Below are positions 25,678 to 34,541 of a stretch of 64,000 nucleotides of DNA, piece by piece. Each line of letters starts with the position of its first letter. The first letter of the stretch is position 1. The notes beneath the pieces are model-generated. The model was given only the letters and a program-made list of their open reading frames with translations, did not search any database and was not told the DNA's origin. Source of the stretch: Janthinobacterium sp. BJB426 (GTDB lineage: Bacteria; Pseudomonadota; Gammaproteobacteria; Burkholderiales; Burkholderiaceae_D); the NCBI RefSeq assembly GCF_002735705.1, contig NZ_PDZL01000025.1, positions 1 to 64,000 of the forward strand, given 5' to 3'. The translations under genes were made by a program, and so were the position numbers.

Positions 25678-25693
25678 TTCGAATATTTACGAA
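25678..25693. promoter_or_regulatory. Candidate operator between arsR-like gene and xenA
   Basis: TTCG-AATATTTA-CGAA is a dyad in the 94-base divergent region, the expected position for the ArsR-type repressor. It was found by eye only. Confidence 0.4.
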
Positions 25694-25744
25694 CTACCGA
25701 ATCAGCATTTCCATACACCTTCATCAACAAACACAAAGGCCACC

Positions 25745-26833
25745 ATGTCCGCCCTCTTCCAGCCCTACACCCTCAAAGATATCACGCTGCGCAACCGCAT
25801 CGCCGTGCCGCCGATGTGCCAGTACATGGCCGTCGATGGTGCCGTCAACGACTGGCATCTGTCGCATTATGCGGGCATGGCGCGTGGCGGCGCCGGCCTG
25901 GTGATCGTCGAAGCGACGGCCGTGGCGCCGGAAGGCCGCATCACGCCCGGTTGCACGGGCATCTGGAACGATGACCTGGCGCAAGCCTTCGTGCCTGTCG
26001 TCAAAGCCATCAAGGCGGCCGGCTCCGTGCCCGGCATCCAGATCGCCCACGCGGGCCGCAAGGCCAGCGCCAACCGCCCATGGGAAGGCGACGACCATAT
26101 TCCTGAAGGCGACGCGCGCGGCTGGCAAACCATCGCCCCGTCCGCCATCGCCTTTGGCGGCGGCCTGCCGAAAGTACCGCGCGCCATGGACCTCGACGAT
26201 ATCGCCCGCGTGAAACAGAACTTCGTCGACGCGGCCGTGCGCGCCCGCGAAGTGGGCTTCGAATGGTTGGAACTGCACTTCGCCCACGGCTACCTGGCGC
26301 AAAGCTTCTTTTCCGCCCACTCGAACCAGCGCGACGATATCTATGGCGGTAGCCTGGAAAACCGTAGCCGCTTCCTGCTGGAAACCTTGAAAGCCGTGCG
26401 CGAAGTGTGGCCTGAACACCTGCCGCTGACGATCCGCTTTGGCGTGCTGGAATTTGACGGCCGCGACGAGCAAACCCTGCTCGAATCGATCGGCCTCGTG
26501 CGCCAGTTCAAGGATGCGGGCATGGATATGCTCAGCGTCAGCATGGGTTTTACCATTCCCGACGTATCGATTCCATGGGGCCCGGCCTTCATGGGCCCGA
26601 TTGCCGAGCGCGTGCGCCGCGAAGCGGGCGTTCCCGTCTCGTCCGCCTGGGGCTTCGGCACGCCAGCCATTGCCGAGCGTGTCGTCAAGGAAGAACAACT
26701 GGACGTGGTGATGGTCGGCAAGGCGCACCTGGCCAACCCGCACTGGGCATACTTTGCCGCCAAGGAACTCGGCGTGGAACGCGCCTCGTGGACCCTGCCG
26801 GCACCGTACGCCCACTGGCTGGAACGCTACTGA
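25745..26833 (+). CDS. xenA: NADH:flavin oxidoreductase, XenA-like old yellow enzyme
   Basis: The 362-residue product is very close to Pseudomonas xenobiotic reductase A. It begins MSALFQPYTLKDITLRNRIA and has Cys25 in PPMCQYM, which tunes the flavin, HAGRKAS for substrate binding and HFAHGYLAQSFFS with the His pair. This is the YqjM/XenA class of FMN ene-reductases, which reduce enones, nitroaromatics and other electrophiles using NAD(P)H in the cytosol. The divergent ArsR-type gene is its likely regulator. The 3' end overlaps the MFS gene by 7 bases tail to tail. Confidence 0.94.
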   Translation: MSALFQPYTLKDITLRNRIAVPPMCQYMAVDGAVNDWHLSHYAGMARGGAGLVIVEATAVAPEGRITPGCTGIWNDDLAQAFVPVVKAIKAAGSVPGIQIAHAGRKASANRPWEGDDHIPEGDARGWQTIAPSAIAFGGGLPKVPRAMDLDDIARVKQNFVDAAVRAREVGFEWLELHFAHGYLAQSFFSAHSNQRDDIYGGSLENRSRFLLETLKAVREVWPEHLPLTIRFGVLEFDGRDEQTLLESIGLVRQFKDAGMDMLSVSMGFTIPDVSIPWGPAFMGPIAERVRREAGVPVSSAWGFGTPAIAERVVKEEQLDVVMVGKAHLANPHWAYFAAKELGVERASWTLPAPYAHWLERY

Positions 26834-28326
26834 TCGTCCCTGACCGTCGCCGGATGCCCCTCCAGGGGCAGTTCCGGCAGGAACAGCAGGAAGACCAGCC
26901 CCAATAGCAGCAACACGGCGCCGGCGCCAAACACGCTGGCGATCGCATGGCGGTACACTTCCACCGTCTGCGTCGCCGCGTGCGCACCCAGCGCCGAGAC
27001 GGCTTCCACGCCATGCTTGTGCAACTGGTGCGCAAGGATGGCGCCCGACGCCGTCACGCCTAGCAAGCCGCCCAGCGAACGGAAAAAGGCCAGCATCGCC
27101 GTGCCCACGCCGCGGCGCGCCAGCGGCAAGGCATTTTGCACGGCAATCGTCATGTTCGGCATCACCAGTCCCAGCCCCGTGCCGAGGAAAAAGATGGCCG
27201 GCTCGATGATCCAGTAGCCACGCGACGTTTCCATGGCCCAGGCCAGCACGGCAAACGCCACGACCGCCACGCCCAGCCCCATCACCTGCACCATCTTGTA
27301 CTTGCCCGAGCGCGACAGCACCCGGCCATTGAACATCGACGACGCCACCAGCCCCACCATCATCGCCACCGTCATCACGCCCGATTCGGCGGGACTGGTG
27401 CCCATCACCAGCTGGAAGAACAGGGGAAAGAAGACGCTGGCACCCATCAGGCCCATGAAGGTCATGGCCATCACCAGGCTGGCGATATTGAAGGTGCGGT
27501 TTTCGAACAGCTCGGGCGGCAGCACGGGTTCATCCACCCTGCCCACGTGAAACGCCAGCCAGAGACCCAGCAACACGGCGATGCCGCCGCACACCTTGAT
27601 GGCCAGCGCATCCCACGGCCACTCGGTACCGCCCAGCGCCAGCACCAGCAGGGCCGCCGTGACAGCGCCCGTCAGCAAGGCAGACCCCAGATAGTCGATC
27701 TTGTGCGCGTGCATGCGCACGGGCTTGCGCATGGCGCGCGCGATGATGACAAAGGCAGCCGCGCCAATGGGCAGGTTGACGTAGAAAATCCAGTGCCACG
27801 ACCAGGCATCCGTGATGACGCCGCCCAGCACGGGGCCCAGCACGCTGGTGACGGCAAACACGATGGGCACCATGCCCTGCCGCTTGCCCCGCTCGGCCGG
27901 CGGCACGATGTCGCCGATGATGATTTGCGCCAGCGGCATGAAGCCGCCCGCACCCAAGCCCTGGATAGCGCGAAAGATAATGAGTTCCGTCATGTTCTGC
28001 GCCAGCCCGCACAACACGGAACCGAGCAAAAAGGTCAGCAGGGCCGTAAAGATCATGGGACGGCGGCCGTACTGGTCGGCCAACTTGCCGTACAAGGGCA
28101 TGGTAGCCGTCGAGGCCAGCACATACGCCGTGACCACCCACGACAGGTGCGCCATGCCGCCCAGGTCATCGACGATGCGCGGCAACGCCGTGGCGACGAT
28201 ACTCTGGTCCAGCGCGCCGAGGCCCAGCACGGCCATCAGGCCAAGGTAGATGGCGCGCACTTCGCGTTCGGTAACGGGTTTGGCAGCGCCTTTTTCTACG
28301 CCTGTGGCTTGATCGTGGCGGCTCAT
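26827..28326 (-). CDS. DHA2-family MFS multidrug efflux transporter
   Basis: The 499-residue product has 14 predicted membrane spans. DQSIVATALPRIVDDLG is motif D1 and LADQYGRRPMIFTALLTFLLGSVLCG is motif A; both are typical of EmrB/QacA-type drug:H+ antiporters. It overlaps the upstream marR gene by four bases (ATGA), a standard regulator-pump operon. Confidence 0.93.
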   Translation of the reverse strand: MSRHDQATGVEKGAAKPVTEREVRAIYLGLMAVLGLGALDQSIVATALPRIVDDLGGMAHLSWVVTAYVLASTATMPLYGKLADQYGRRPMIFTALLTFLLGSVLCGLAQNMTELIIFRAIQGLGAGGFMPLAQIIIGDIVPPAERGKRQGMVPIVFAVTSVLGPVLGGVITDAWSWHWIFYVNLPIGAAAFVIIARAMRKPVRMHAHKIDYLGSALLTGAVTAALLVLALGGTEWPWDALAIKVCGGIAVLLGLWLAFHVGRVDEPVLPPELFENRTFNIASLVMAMTFMGLMGASVFFPLFFQLVMGTSPAESGVMTVAMMVGLVASSMFNGRVLSRSGKYKMVQVMGLGVAVVAFAVLAWAMETSRGYWIIEPAIFFLGTGLGLVMPNMTIAVQNALPLARRGVGTAMLAFFRSLGGLLGVTASGAILAHQLHKHGVEAVSALGAHAATQTVEVYRHAIASVFGAGAVLLLLGLVFLLFLPELPLEGHPATVRDDQ

Positions 28327-28781
28327 GCTTGTCCGATCTCAAGCAGCGGCTGCATGGCGGCTTCCAGTGCATCGATCTGCTGCGGCGTCAGGCGGGCGAT
28401 GCGCCGCGCCAGCGCATCGCGGCGGCGCGCGCGCAGGGTTTCGAGTATCGCCAGGCCTTGCGCGGAGACCTGCAGGCCCGAGCGCCGCCGGTCTTGCGGA
28501 TCGGGCGCGCTGCGCTCGACCAGCCCCGCTTCTTCCAGCGACTTGACCTGCGCGCTGACGGTAGGCCCGCGCACATTTTGCAGGCGCGCCAGCGCGGCCA
28601 CGCCGATGCCAGGCTGCTCGTGGATCAGCGCCAGCAGCATGTATTGCATCATCGATACGCTACCCTCCAGCTCGCCCCCTTCGCGCTGCATGGAGCGCAG
28701 CAGGCGCTTGAACGCCGTGCGCAATTCATCGGACAGCGCCAGCGCGCGTTCGGGGATGGGAAGGTCTTCGGTAGTGGACAT
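28323..28781 (-). CDS. MarR family transcriptional regulator
   Basis: The 152-residue product has the MarR winged helix: YMLLALIHEQPGIGVAALARLQNVRGPTVSAQVKSLEEAGLVERSAPDPQDRRRSGLQVSAQGLAIL. It should repress its own operon with the downstream MFS pump and respond to an aromatic or drug ligand. A dyad lies just upstream of its start. Confidence 0.93.
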   Translation of the reverse strand: MSTTEDLPIPERALALSDELRTAFKRLLRSMQREGGELEGSVSMMQYMLLALIHEQPGIGVAALARLQNVRGPTVSAQVKSLEEAGLVERSAPDPQDRRRSGLQVSAQGLAILETLRARRRDALARRIARLTPQQIDALEAAMQPLLEIGQA

Positions 28782-28794
28782 GGAAATATATAAG

Positions 28795-28811
28795 TAGGTA
28801 GGCTATCTACC
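28795..28811. promoter_or_regulatory. Candidate MarR operator
   Basis: GGTAG-GCTAT-CTACC lies 14 bases upstream of the marR start, where an autoregulatory MarR protein would bind. Confidence 0.5.
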
Positions 28812-28901
28812 CATATTATGCCGCCCCCGGACACCATGCAAGGCTTTTTTCCATCCCCGCCCTTCCCAAAACCGCCGCTGGCCGTCATAATAGCCGCCCT
28901 T

Positions 28902-28977
28902 GGGTCGTTAGCTCAGCTGGTAGAGCAGCGGACTTTTAATCCGTTGGTCGCAGGTTCGAATCCCGCACGGCCTACCA
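28902..28977 (+). tRNA. tRNA-Lys (anticodon TTT), copy 3
   Basis: This is identical to copy 1 over 76 bases, with CCA encoded. A CATAAT -10 lies 10 bases upstream, but its -35 is poor, unlike the perfect promoter of the first doublet. Confidence 0.98.
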
Positions 28978-29048
28978 AGATTCAGCCGTCATCATGCAAG
29001 CATGCTGATACGACACAGTGTTACCGCAGTTCAGTTGTAAAAGTTTTT

Positions 29049-29124
29049 GGGTCGTTAGCTCAGCTGGTAGAGCAGCGGACTTTTAATCCGTTGGTCGCAG
29101 GTTCGAATCCCGCACGGCCTACCA
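29049..29124 (+). tRNA. tRNA-Lys (anticodon TTT), copy 4
   Basis: This is identical to copy 1. The spacer to copy 3 shares GACACAGTGTTACCG-type sequence and the AAGTTTTTGGGTCG junction with the first doublet, so the whole doublet was duplicated, not just the tRNAs. Confidence 0.98.
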
Positions 29125-29138
29125 AATACTTTAGGAAA

Positions 29139-29169
29139 GCCAACCGTTCGCGGTTGGCTTTTTTGTTTT
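29139..29169 (+). terminator. Terminator of the second tRNA-Lys doublet
   Basis: The same GCCAACCG-TTCG-CGGTTGGC hairpin and TTTTTTGTTTT tract as at 22771. It ends 10 bases before the stop of the minus-strand araC gene. Confidence 0.95.
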
Positions 29170-29179
29170 GCGCACCAGC

Positions 29180-29947
29180 TTATTCTTCCCCATACCTCCC
29201 CGGCGTCACGCCCATCACGCGCTTGAACATGGCGATGAAGGCGCTGATGTTGTCGTAGCCCAGGTCCAGCGCAATCGTCGTGACGGTGTTGCCCGCAGCC
29301 AATAGTTCCAGGGCGCGCAGGATGCGGGCGCGCTGGCGCCAGGCGGAGGGCGTAAAGCCCGTCTCGATCGTGAAGCGACGGGCCAGGGTACGCGGCGACA
29401 CGCCGGCCCAGGCGGCCAGCGCTTCCACGCCACGCTCGTCGGCGAGGTTATCGAGGATGGCGCGCGCCACGCGCAGCAGGCGCGGGTCCGTGGGCAAGGG
29501 CAAGCCGAAGGGTTCGTGCGGCGAAGCAGCGATTTCGTCGAGAATCACGGCCGCCACCCGGGCTTGCCGCGCGTCCAGCGCGCCGTCGTCCCAGGCGCTG
29601 GCGCGGCCCACCGCTTCGCGCAGCAAGCCCGAGACACGCATCACGCAAGGCGCGGCGGGCAAGCTGGCGCTACTGGCTTCGTCCACATACACGCTCCAGC
29701 CCGCAAACGGGCCATGCGAACGCAGCGCATGGACGTGATGGGGCGGCATCCACACGCAGTGGCTGGCCGGCACCACCCATTGCCCGCTGTCGGCGGCAAC
29801 GGAAAGCAAGCCCCGCATGGCGCCGAACAACTGGCCGCTGGCGTGGTGGTGGGCCGCCGTCACCCTTTCCTGCGGCTGGGAAATATGCATGGCGCGCAGC
29901 GGCAGCGATGGCGACAAGATTGGCGGATTTGACGTATTGAATGACAT
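29180..29947 (-). CDS. AraC family transcriptional regulator
   Basis: From ATG at 29947 the product is 255 residues. The N-terminal cupin-like sensing domain (HHHASGQLFGAMRG, WMPPHHVHALRSHG) is followed by two helix-turn-helix motifs at about residues 160-255: GVEALAAWAGVSPRTLARRFTIETGFTPSAWRQRARILRALELL and VTTIALDLGYDNISAFIAMFKRVMGVTPGRYG. It belongs to the cupin-AraC class with HHxH-type metal or ligand pocket. Its target is unknown; the nearest gene upstream is the small divergent hypothetical at 30014. Confidence 0.92.
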   Translation of the reverse strand: MSFNTSNPPILSPSLPLRAMHISQPQERVTAAHHHASGQLFGAMRGLLSVAADSGQWVVPASHCVWMPPHHVHALRSHGPFAGWSVYVDEASSASLPAAPCVMRVSGLLREAVGRASAWDDGALDARQARVAAVILDEIAASPHEPFGLPLPTDPRLLRVARAILDNLADERGVEALAAWAGVSPRTLARRFTIETGFTPSAWRQRARILRALELLAAGNTVTTIALDLGYDNISAFIAMFKRVMGVTPGRYGEE

Positions 29948-30013
29948 AAACAACGCAGGCAAGACAATCCAGCCATCATACAGTGAAGTCTTTCCAACAT
30001 TCAGGAGTTCACC

Positions 30014-30280
30014 ATGCGCGCAGAAGACGTATTACCGGATCAACAAAACCAGGGTCAGTTCAATGGCGTGACCGTTCGCAAGGGCACGGTGGGCGCCTTC
30101 CTGGCCAATGCCAGGCTATGGCTGGACGAGAACAGCAGCATCGCCGAACGGACCATGGCCGAGTGCGACATTGTTGATGCCCTGCCCGCCCTGCACGCAC
30201 TGGGACTGTTCGACATTGTGCAAGTGCGCGATGCGGCGCTGCGCGAACTGGTTGCTGCCCCCACAGCGCGAGCGGGCTGA
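30014..30280 (+). CDS. Small hypothetical protein
   Basis: I do not recognise the family. The 88-residue product has no membrane segment. A helical N-terminal half (VGAFLANARLWLDENSSIAERTMAE) is followed by a second helical part. A strong AGGAG site lies 9 bases before the ATG, which supports expression. It sits between an AraC gene and yigZ and could be co-transcribed with yigZ, 57 bases downstream. Confidence 0.75.
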   Translation: MRAEDVLPDQQNQGQFNGVTVRKGTVGAFLANARLWLDENSSIAERTMAECDIVDALPALHALGLFDIVQVRDAALRELVAAPTARAG

Positions 30281-30337
30281 CTCGTCGACGGCGCGCATTT
30301 CCTCTATCATGCTGCTTTGCCCGCCTTCGCACCCGCC

Positions 30338-30931
30338 ATGCCGTTTACCATTGCCACTCCCGTCCACAGCGAACTGATCATCAAGAAAAGCCGTTTCATC
30401 GGTTGCGTGCAGCCAATGACGGACCGCGCCAGCGCGCAGCAGGTGGTCAATGACTTGAAGGCGCAGCATCCGGGCGCCTGCCATGTGTGCTGGGCGCTGC
30501 TGGCGGGCGGGCAATCGGCGGCCGTCGATGATGGCGAACCGAGCGGCACGGCCGGGCGGCCCATGCTCGACGTGCTGCGCCATCAGGACCTGGAAGGCGT
30601 GCTGGCGACCGTCGTGCGCTACTTTGGCGGGATCAAGCTGGGTGCGGGCGGCCTCGTGCGTGCCTACACGGATAGCGTGGCGCAAGCGTTGTTGCAGGCG
30701 GAAAAGACGGCCATCGTGCGCCAGCGCACCCTGCGTTGCACGGTGCCGTATGCAATGGAAGGCATGCTGCGCCGCGAACTCGATGGCGCCGGCGCCACCT
30801 TGCTGAGCGTGGAACACGGCGAGCACGTGCTGTTCGACTTCAGCCTGGCGGAAGCGGCGGCCACCGCCCTGCTGGCCCACTTGCATGAGGCGGGCAATGG
30901 GCGGATAGCCTGGCTGGATGCACAAGACTGA
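30338..30931 (+). CDS. yigZ: YigZ/IMPACT family protein
   Basis: The 197-residue product from ATG at 30338 has the IMPACT domain: HSELIIKKSRFIGCVQPM, then HPGACHVCWALLAG, DDGEPSGTAGRPML and VVRYFGGIKLGAGGLVRAYTDSVAQAL. A DUF1949 C-terminal domain follows (about residues 130-197). Bacterial members are of uncertain function, possibly RNA or translation related. An alternative start lies 21 bases upstream. Confidence 0.93.
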   Translation: MPFTIATPVHSELIIKKSRFIGCVQPMTDRASAQQVVNDLKAQHPGACHVCWALLAGGQSAAVDDGEPSGTAGRPMLDVLRHQDLEGVLATVVRYFGGIKLGAGGLVRAYTDSVAQALLQAEKTAIVRQRTLRCTVPYAMEGMLRRELDGAGATLLSVEHGEHVLFDFSLAEAAATALLAHLHEAGNGRIAWLDAQD

Positions 30932-31197
30932 GTGGCGGGCAAACGATGCCTGCCACTAACTTTGCAATAAAGAAGACTATCGCGGCGAAACTTCTAGCAT
31001 TCCAAGATGAGACATACCGTCATCCGCAACGGTTTAAAAATCACATAAGCGCTTGCTGCATTGATATTGCACAATACAACGATTTTAATTCTTGCAATGC
31101 TGGATAAAACAACATTACTTCCTTCTCCCATCATCAATATTCTTCTTTTTACCCATCATAATGCCATAATGCAACTTTAATCACCATTAGAGGCAAT

Positions 31198-31914
31198 ATG
31201 TCACTTATTCAGAAATTGGAATCTGGTTACCTACAATTCCTGCGCGTCGTCTTTTTACTCTTTGCCACAATCGCCATCATTATTGCCTTCATTCTTGGGG
31301 GACGCTATCTGATGGAACACGATGCGCAGGCCATACCCGTGAAGGATGAGATAAAAATCAGCCTCGCTGATTACAAGCCATCGGACGACCTCACAACAAA
31401 GAGCGACTCTACCGGCAAAAGCAATACTGCCGCCGCAAAAACAAAAGATCCCCTGTTTGAAGAGTTTTCCGGCGCACTCAAGAAATTAGGTACGGCAGCC
31501 ATCCCTGACTTCGTATTGAATCTTGAAGCGGTTAACAATATTTTTCGCGGAATCGAAAAGAATCCAGAACTTGGCCGCCCGTTCCTCACGCAATTTGTCG
31601 GCATATTAAATACGGCCAGCACCAACCCTGCAATTGTCGTGCGTTTGAAAAAAGATGTGGGCGATGAGTTCAATGCTATCCTGGAACATAGCCAGCGTGA
31701 ATATAAGGCACAAGCAAACCGCATTGCCAACCAGCGCCAACAAGCAGAAAGCGACGCATTATCGAAGCAGCAACAGGCAATGTGGTCGCTCTATGCCGCA
31801 GGCGTTCTATTTCTCGGCTTCGTCGGCCTGATTCTTTTAATCGTCTTGTTGAAAATCGAACGGAATCTGCGCCATCACACCATTGTTCCTGCCCCACAAG
31901 GTAGTACGAACTGA
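31198..31914 (+). CDS. Unknown inner-membrane protein with two membrane spans, AT-rich gene
   Basis: The 238-residue product has membrane segments at about residues 16-36 and 195-217, suggesting a periplasmic domain of ~160 residues between cytosolic ends. Ser/Thr/Lys-rich linker follows the first span, then helical sequence (NIFRGIEKNPELGRPFLTQFV), and a Gln-rich helix before the second span. AGAGG precedes the ATG. Codon use is clearly more AT-rich than that of its neighbours, as is the 266-base gap before it, which shows no gene. This suggests recent transfer. No family recognised. Confidence 0.8.
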   Translation: MSLIQKLESGYLQFLRVVFLLFATIAIIIAFILGGRYLMEHDAQAIPVKDEIKISLADYKPSDDLTTKSDSTGKSNTAAAKTKDPLFEEFSGALKKLGTAAIPDFVLNLEAVNNIFRGIEKNPELGRPFLTQFVGILNTASTNPAIVVRLKKDVGDEFNAILEHSQREYKAQANRIANQRQQAESDALSKQQQAMWSLYAAGVLFLGFVGLILLIVLLKIERNLRHHTIVPAPQGSTN

Positions 31915-32018
31915 GAGTATCCAGCACTGAAATTTTCCAGTCGGGCAAAATAGCATTGCATCAAGGTTCGGACGAGCCGTTGAATAGTCGTCCGAACCTG
32001 TTGAATCATGCAAACGCA

Positions 32019-32408
32019 TCAAAGAGTGGCTGGCCGCTTGATCTGCAGCAAGATGAAATGCGTCCACGCCAGCGCCGGCAGCACCATCAATAGCAGCATC
32101 AGTCCGGCCGGCATGTCCGGCACGAAACGCACGAAGCAGGCGAGAAAACTGGCGATGGCCAGCCAGAAACGCCAGTTGAACGCGTATGCCTTGCGCGCCA
32201 CGGTGGCCAGGGCGATGCGCCAAAATTCCAGCAAGGCCCACAAGCCGCCCGTCAACAGCAGCGCGGCCAGGGCATTGGCGCCGGGGGCGTCAGCCCAGGT
32301 GCGCACCAGGTTGTACAACAGCACGGGATAGCCGGCCGTGATGGCCAGAGTGGCAGGGCCGGCGGCGATGACAGCTTCAAACAGCTGCCCTTTGGAACGA
32401 TGATCCAC
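32019..32408 (-). CDS. Unknown small membrane protein
   Basis: The 129-residue product has four predicted membrane spans (about residues 12-32, 40-60, 78-96, 100-120). It follows the SnoaL-like gene by 14 bases on the same strand, so the two are probably co-transcribed. No function can be given. Confidence 0.75.
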   Translation of the reverse strand: MDHRSKGQLFEAVIAAGPATLAITAGYPVLLYNLVRTWADAPGANALAALLLTGGLWALLEFWRIALATVARKAYAFNWRFWLAIASFLACFVRFVPDMPAGLMLLLMVLPALAWTHFILLQIKRPATL

Positions 32409-32421
32409 TAAATGATGCTCC

Positions 32422-32799
32422 TCAAGCCACGACGCCGGAATGGGCGGCGATCACTTGCAGCGCGCCGGCCGCATCCTGCGTCCAGACGCGCGTAAAACGG
32501 AAGTCGCCATGCGTTTCCACATCGTGATAGCTGCCCGTCAGCTGCATGCGCACGGAGACGACGGCCACGTTGCCATTGATGCGCACATGGCGCTCGGACG
32601 CGCGCAAGTCCGTGATTGTCAGCAGGCGCTGCTCGTGCGCGGCCAGGTCCGCATGCTTGCTCAGCAAGTGGCCCAAGTGATTGGTAAACAATAAGTCATC
32701 AGCCAGCAACTGATTCAGTACAGCCACGTCGGAGGCCATCATGGCCAGGCGCAAGCGTTCTTCCGCATCGAGTACCTGTACTTCCGTTAAAGCATTCAT
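32422..32799 (-). CDS. Nuclear transport factor 2-like (DUF4440/SnoaL-type) protein
   Basis: The 125-residue product matches the small cone-shaped NTF2 fold: an N-terminal helix EERLRLAMMASDVAVLNQLLADDLLFTNHLGHLL, then beta strands with VAVVSVRMQLTGSY and FRFTRVWTQDAAGALQVIAAHSG. Members bind small ligands or act as isomerases; no substrate can be inferred. It precedes the membrane protein at 32019. Confidence 0.82.
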   Translation of the reverse strand: MNALTEVQVLDAEERLRLAMMASDVAVLNQLLADDLLFTNHLGHLLSKHADLAAHEQRLLTITDLRASERHVRINGNVAVVSVRMQLTGSYHDVETHGDFRFTRVWTQDAAGALQVIAAHSGVVA

Positions 32800-32951
32800 C
32801 TTTTTCCTTCAAATATATGCACGACATTGATAAATAGGCAAAACATGCTGGCATGAAATCGGGTTTTTCACAATCCGCCGGAAGACTTATGCCTGTGGAG
32901 CATATTTATATAGCGTAATATTCGCAGCGGTATTGCGCAAAACGCCACCAT

Positions 32952-32967
32952 AGTACTGTACAGTGCT
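32952..32967. promoter_or_regulatory. Near-perfect 16-bp palindrome upstream of the cystine transporter gene
   Basis: AGTACTGTACAGTGCT has a perfect ten-base dyad core ACTGTACAGT and is symmetric at 14 of 16 positions. The half AGTACTGT recurs at 33005-33012. Both lie in the 260-base region before the transporter start and could bind a regulator. Confidence 0.45.
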
Positions 32968-33060
32968 TGCCCTTCCGCCCCGGGCTGGGGCAGCTGTCAG
33001 TTGTAGTACTGTTTTATGTGCTCCGTGCAGTCTCGAATAAAACCAAGATAAGGCCCCTTC

Positions 33061-34461
33061 ATGGCAATTAACATCATCCTGAACCTGCTCGTTGCGTTGC
33101 TCGTCTTCGCTTTCATGTTCCACCAGCAACGCAAACATGCGACGTTTACCGTGCGCGTCTTCACGGGCCTTGGCCTGGGCGTGCTGCTCGGTGCGGCCGT
33201 GCAGTGGCTGTACGGCGCCGGCTCGCCCGTCATCGCGGGCACCAATGAATACATCGACATCGTCGGCAGCGGCTACGTAAAACTGCTGCAAATGATCATC
33301 ATGCCGCTGATCATGGTCTCGATCATTTCCGCCATTTTAAAGCTCAAGGATGCGAGTTCCCTGGGCAAGATCAGCGCGCTGACGATCGGCACCCTACTCA
33401 TCACCACGACCATCGCCGCCGCGCTGGGCATTTTGATGGCCAAGCTGTTCGGCCTGACGGCTGTCGGCCTGACCTCGAGCGCTGCAGAAGTGGCGCGCGG
33501 CGTGCAGCTGCAAGGCTCGCTGGAAACGGCGAAGGCCCTGTCGCTGCCGAAACTGCTGGTCAGCTTCGTGCCGACCAACCCCTTCCTCGACATGACGGGC
33601 GCGCGCAAGACGTCGACCATCGCCGTGGTCGTGTTCTCGATTTTCATCGGCATCTCGGCCACGGGTATCGCGGTGAAGAAGCCGGAAATCTTCGCTTCTT
33701 TCGAAAACTTCATGAAAGTGGCGCACGCCATCGTCATGCGCATGGTCACCCTGGTGCTGCGCCTGACGCCGTACGGCGTGTTCGCGCTGATGTTTGAAGT
33801 GGTGGCGTCGTCGAGCTACACGGACATCTTGAAACTGATCAACTTCGTCGTCGCCTCGTACAGCGCGCTGATATTGATGTTCCTCGTGCACCTGGCCATC
33901 ATCGCCGGCGTGGGTCTCAATCCGCTGCGCTTCGTGAAAAAAGTCTTCCCCGTGCTGGCCTTCGCGTTTACGTCGCGCACCAGCGCCGGTTCCATCCCGA
34001 TGAGCGTGCAGACGCAAACCCAGCGCCTGGGCACGCCGGAAGGCATCGCCAACTTTGCCGCCTCGTTCGGTTCGACCATCGGCCAGAACGGCTGCGCCGG
34101 CATCTATCCGGCCATGCTGGCCGTCATGATCGCCCCCACCGTCGGCGTCGACCCGTTCACGATCAGCTTCCTGCTGCCCTTGCTGGCCATCATCACCATC
34201 GGTTCCGTCGGCGTGGCCGGCGTGGGCGGCGGCGCCACGTTTGCCGCGCTGATCGTGCTGTCGGCGATGGACTTGCCCGTCGCACTGGCCGGCTTGCTGA
34301 TTTCCGTCGAACCGCTGATCGACATGGGCCGCACGGCCCTGAACGTGAGCGGCTCGATCACGGCCGGTACCGTCACCAGCCGGGTCATGGGACAAACCGA
34401 CCTGGCCGTCTACAACAGCGACGACGCGCCCGACTTGGATGAAGCGGAGCACGCCGCCTAA
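33061..34461 (+). CDS. tcyP: L-cystine:cation symporter, TcyP/YdjN-like (DAACS family)
   Basis: The 466-residue product has about nine to ten membrane spans of the glutamate/aspartate:cation symporter fold. Segments such as LLQMIIMPLIMVSIISAI, the Ser-rich re-entrant loop SRTSAGSIPMSV, GQNGCAGIYPAML and SVEPLIDMGRTALNVSGSI are conserved. The overall pattern and N-terminus match TcyP/YdjN L-cystine transporters rather than DctA or GltP. An AAGG site precedes the ATG. Confidence 0.88.
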   Translation: MAINIILNLLVALLVFAFMFHQQRKHATFTVRVFTGLGLGVLLGAAVQWLYGAGSPVIAGTNEYIDIVGSGYVKLLQMIIMPLIMVSIISAILKLKDASSLGKISALTIGTLLITTTIAAALGILMAKLFGLTAVGLTSSAAEVARGVQLQGSLETAKALSLPKLLVSFVPTNPFLDMTGARKTSTIAVVVFSIFIGISATGIAVKKPEIFASFENFMKVAHAIVMRMVTLVLRLTPYGVFALMFEVVASSSYTDILKLINFVVASYSALILMFLVHLAIIAGVGLNPLRFVKKVFPVLAFAFTSRTSAGSIPMSVQTQTQRLGTPEGIANFAASFGSTIGQNGCAGIYPAMLAVMIAPTVGVDPFTISFLLPLLAIITIGSVGVAGVGGGATFAALIVLSAMDLPVALAGLLISVEPLIDMGRTALNVSGSITAGTVTSRVMGQTDLAVYNSDDAPDLDEAEHAA

Positions 34462-34541
34462 AAATCTGTCCAGCGGCGCGCCGTACCTTGCCGCTTTCGT
34501 CTATATTTATTAACAATAAATACAGAGGAAGGCGCAAGGCG

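Noticed and set aside
22757..28901. Prophage or integrative element between the tRNA-Lys doublets
   Set aside because: No integrase, excisionase or phage structural gene is present, and the tRNA 3' ends are not followed by an obvious att repeat beyond the duplicated doublet itself.
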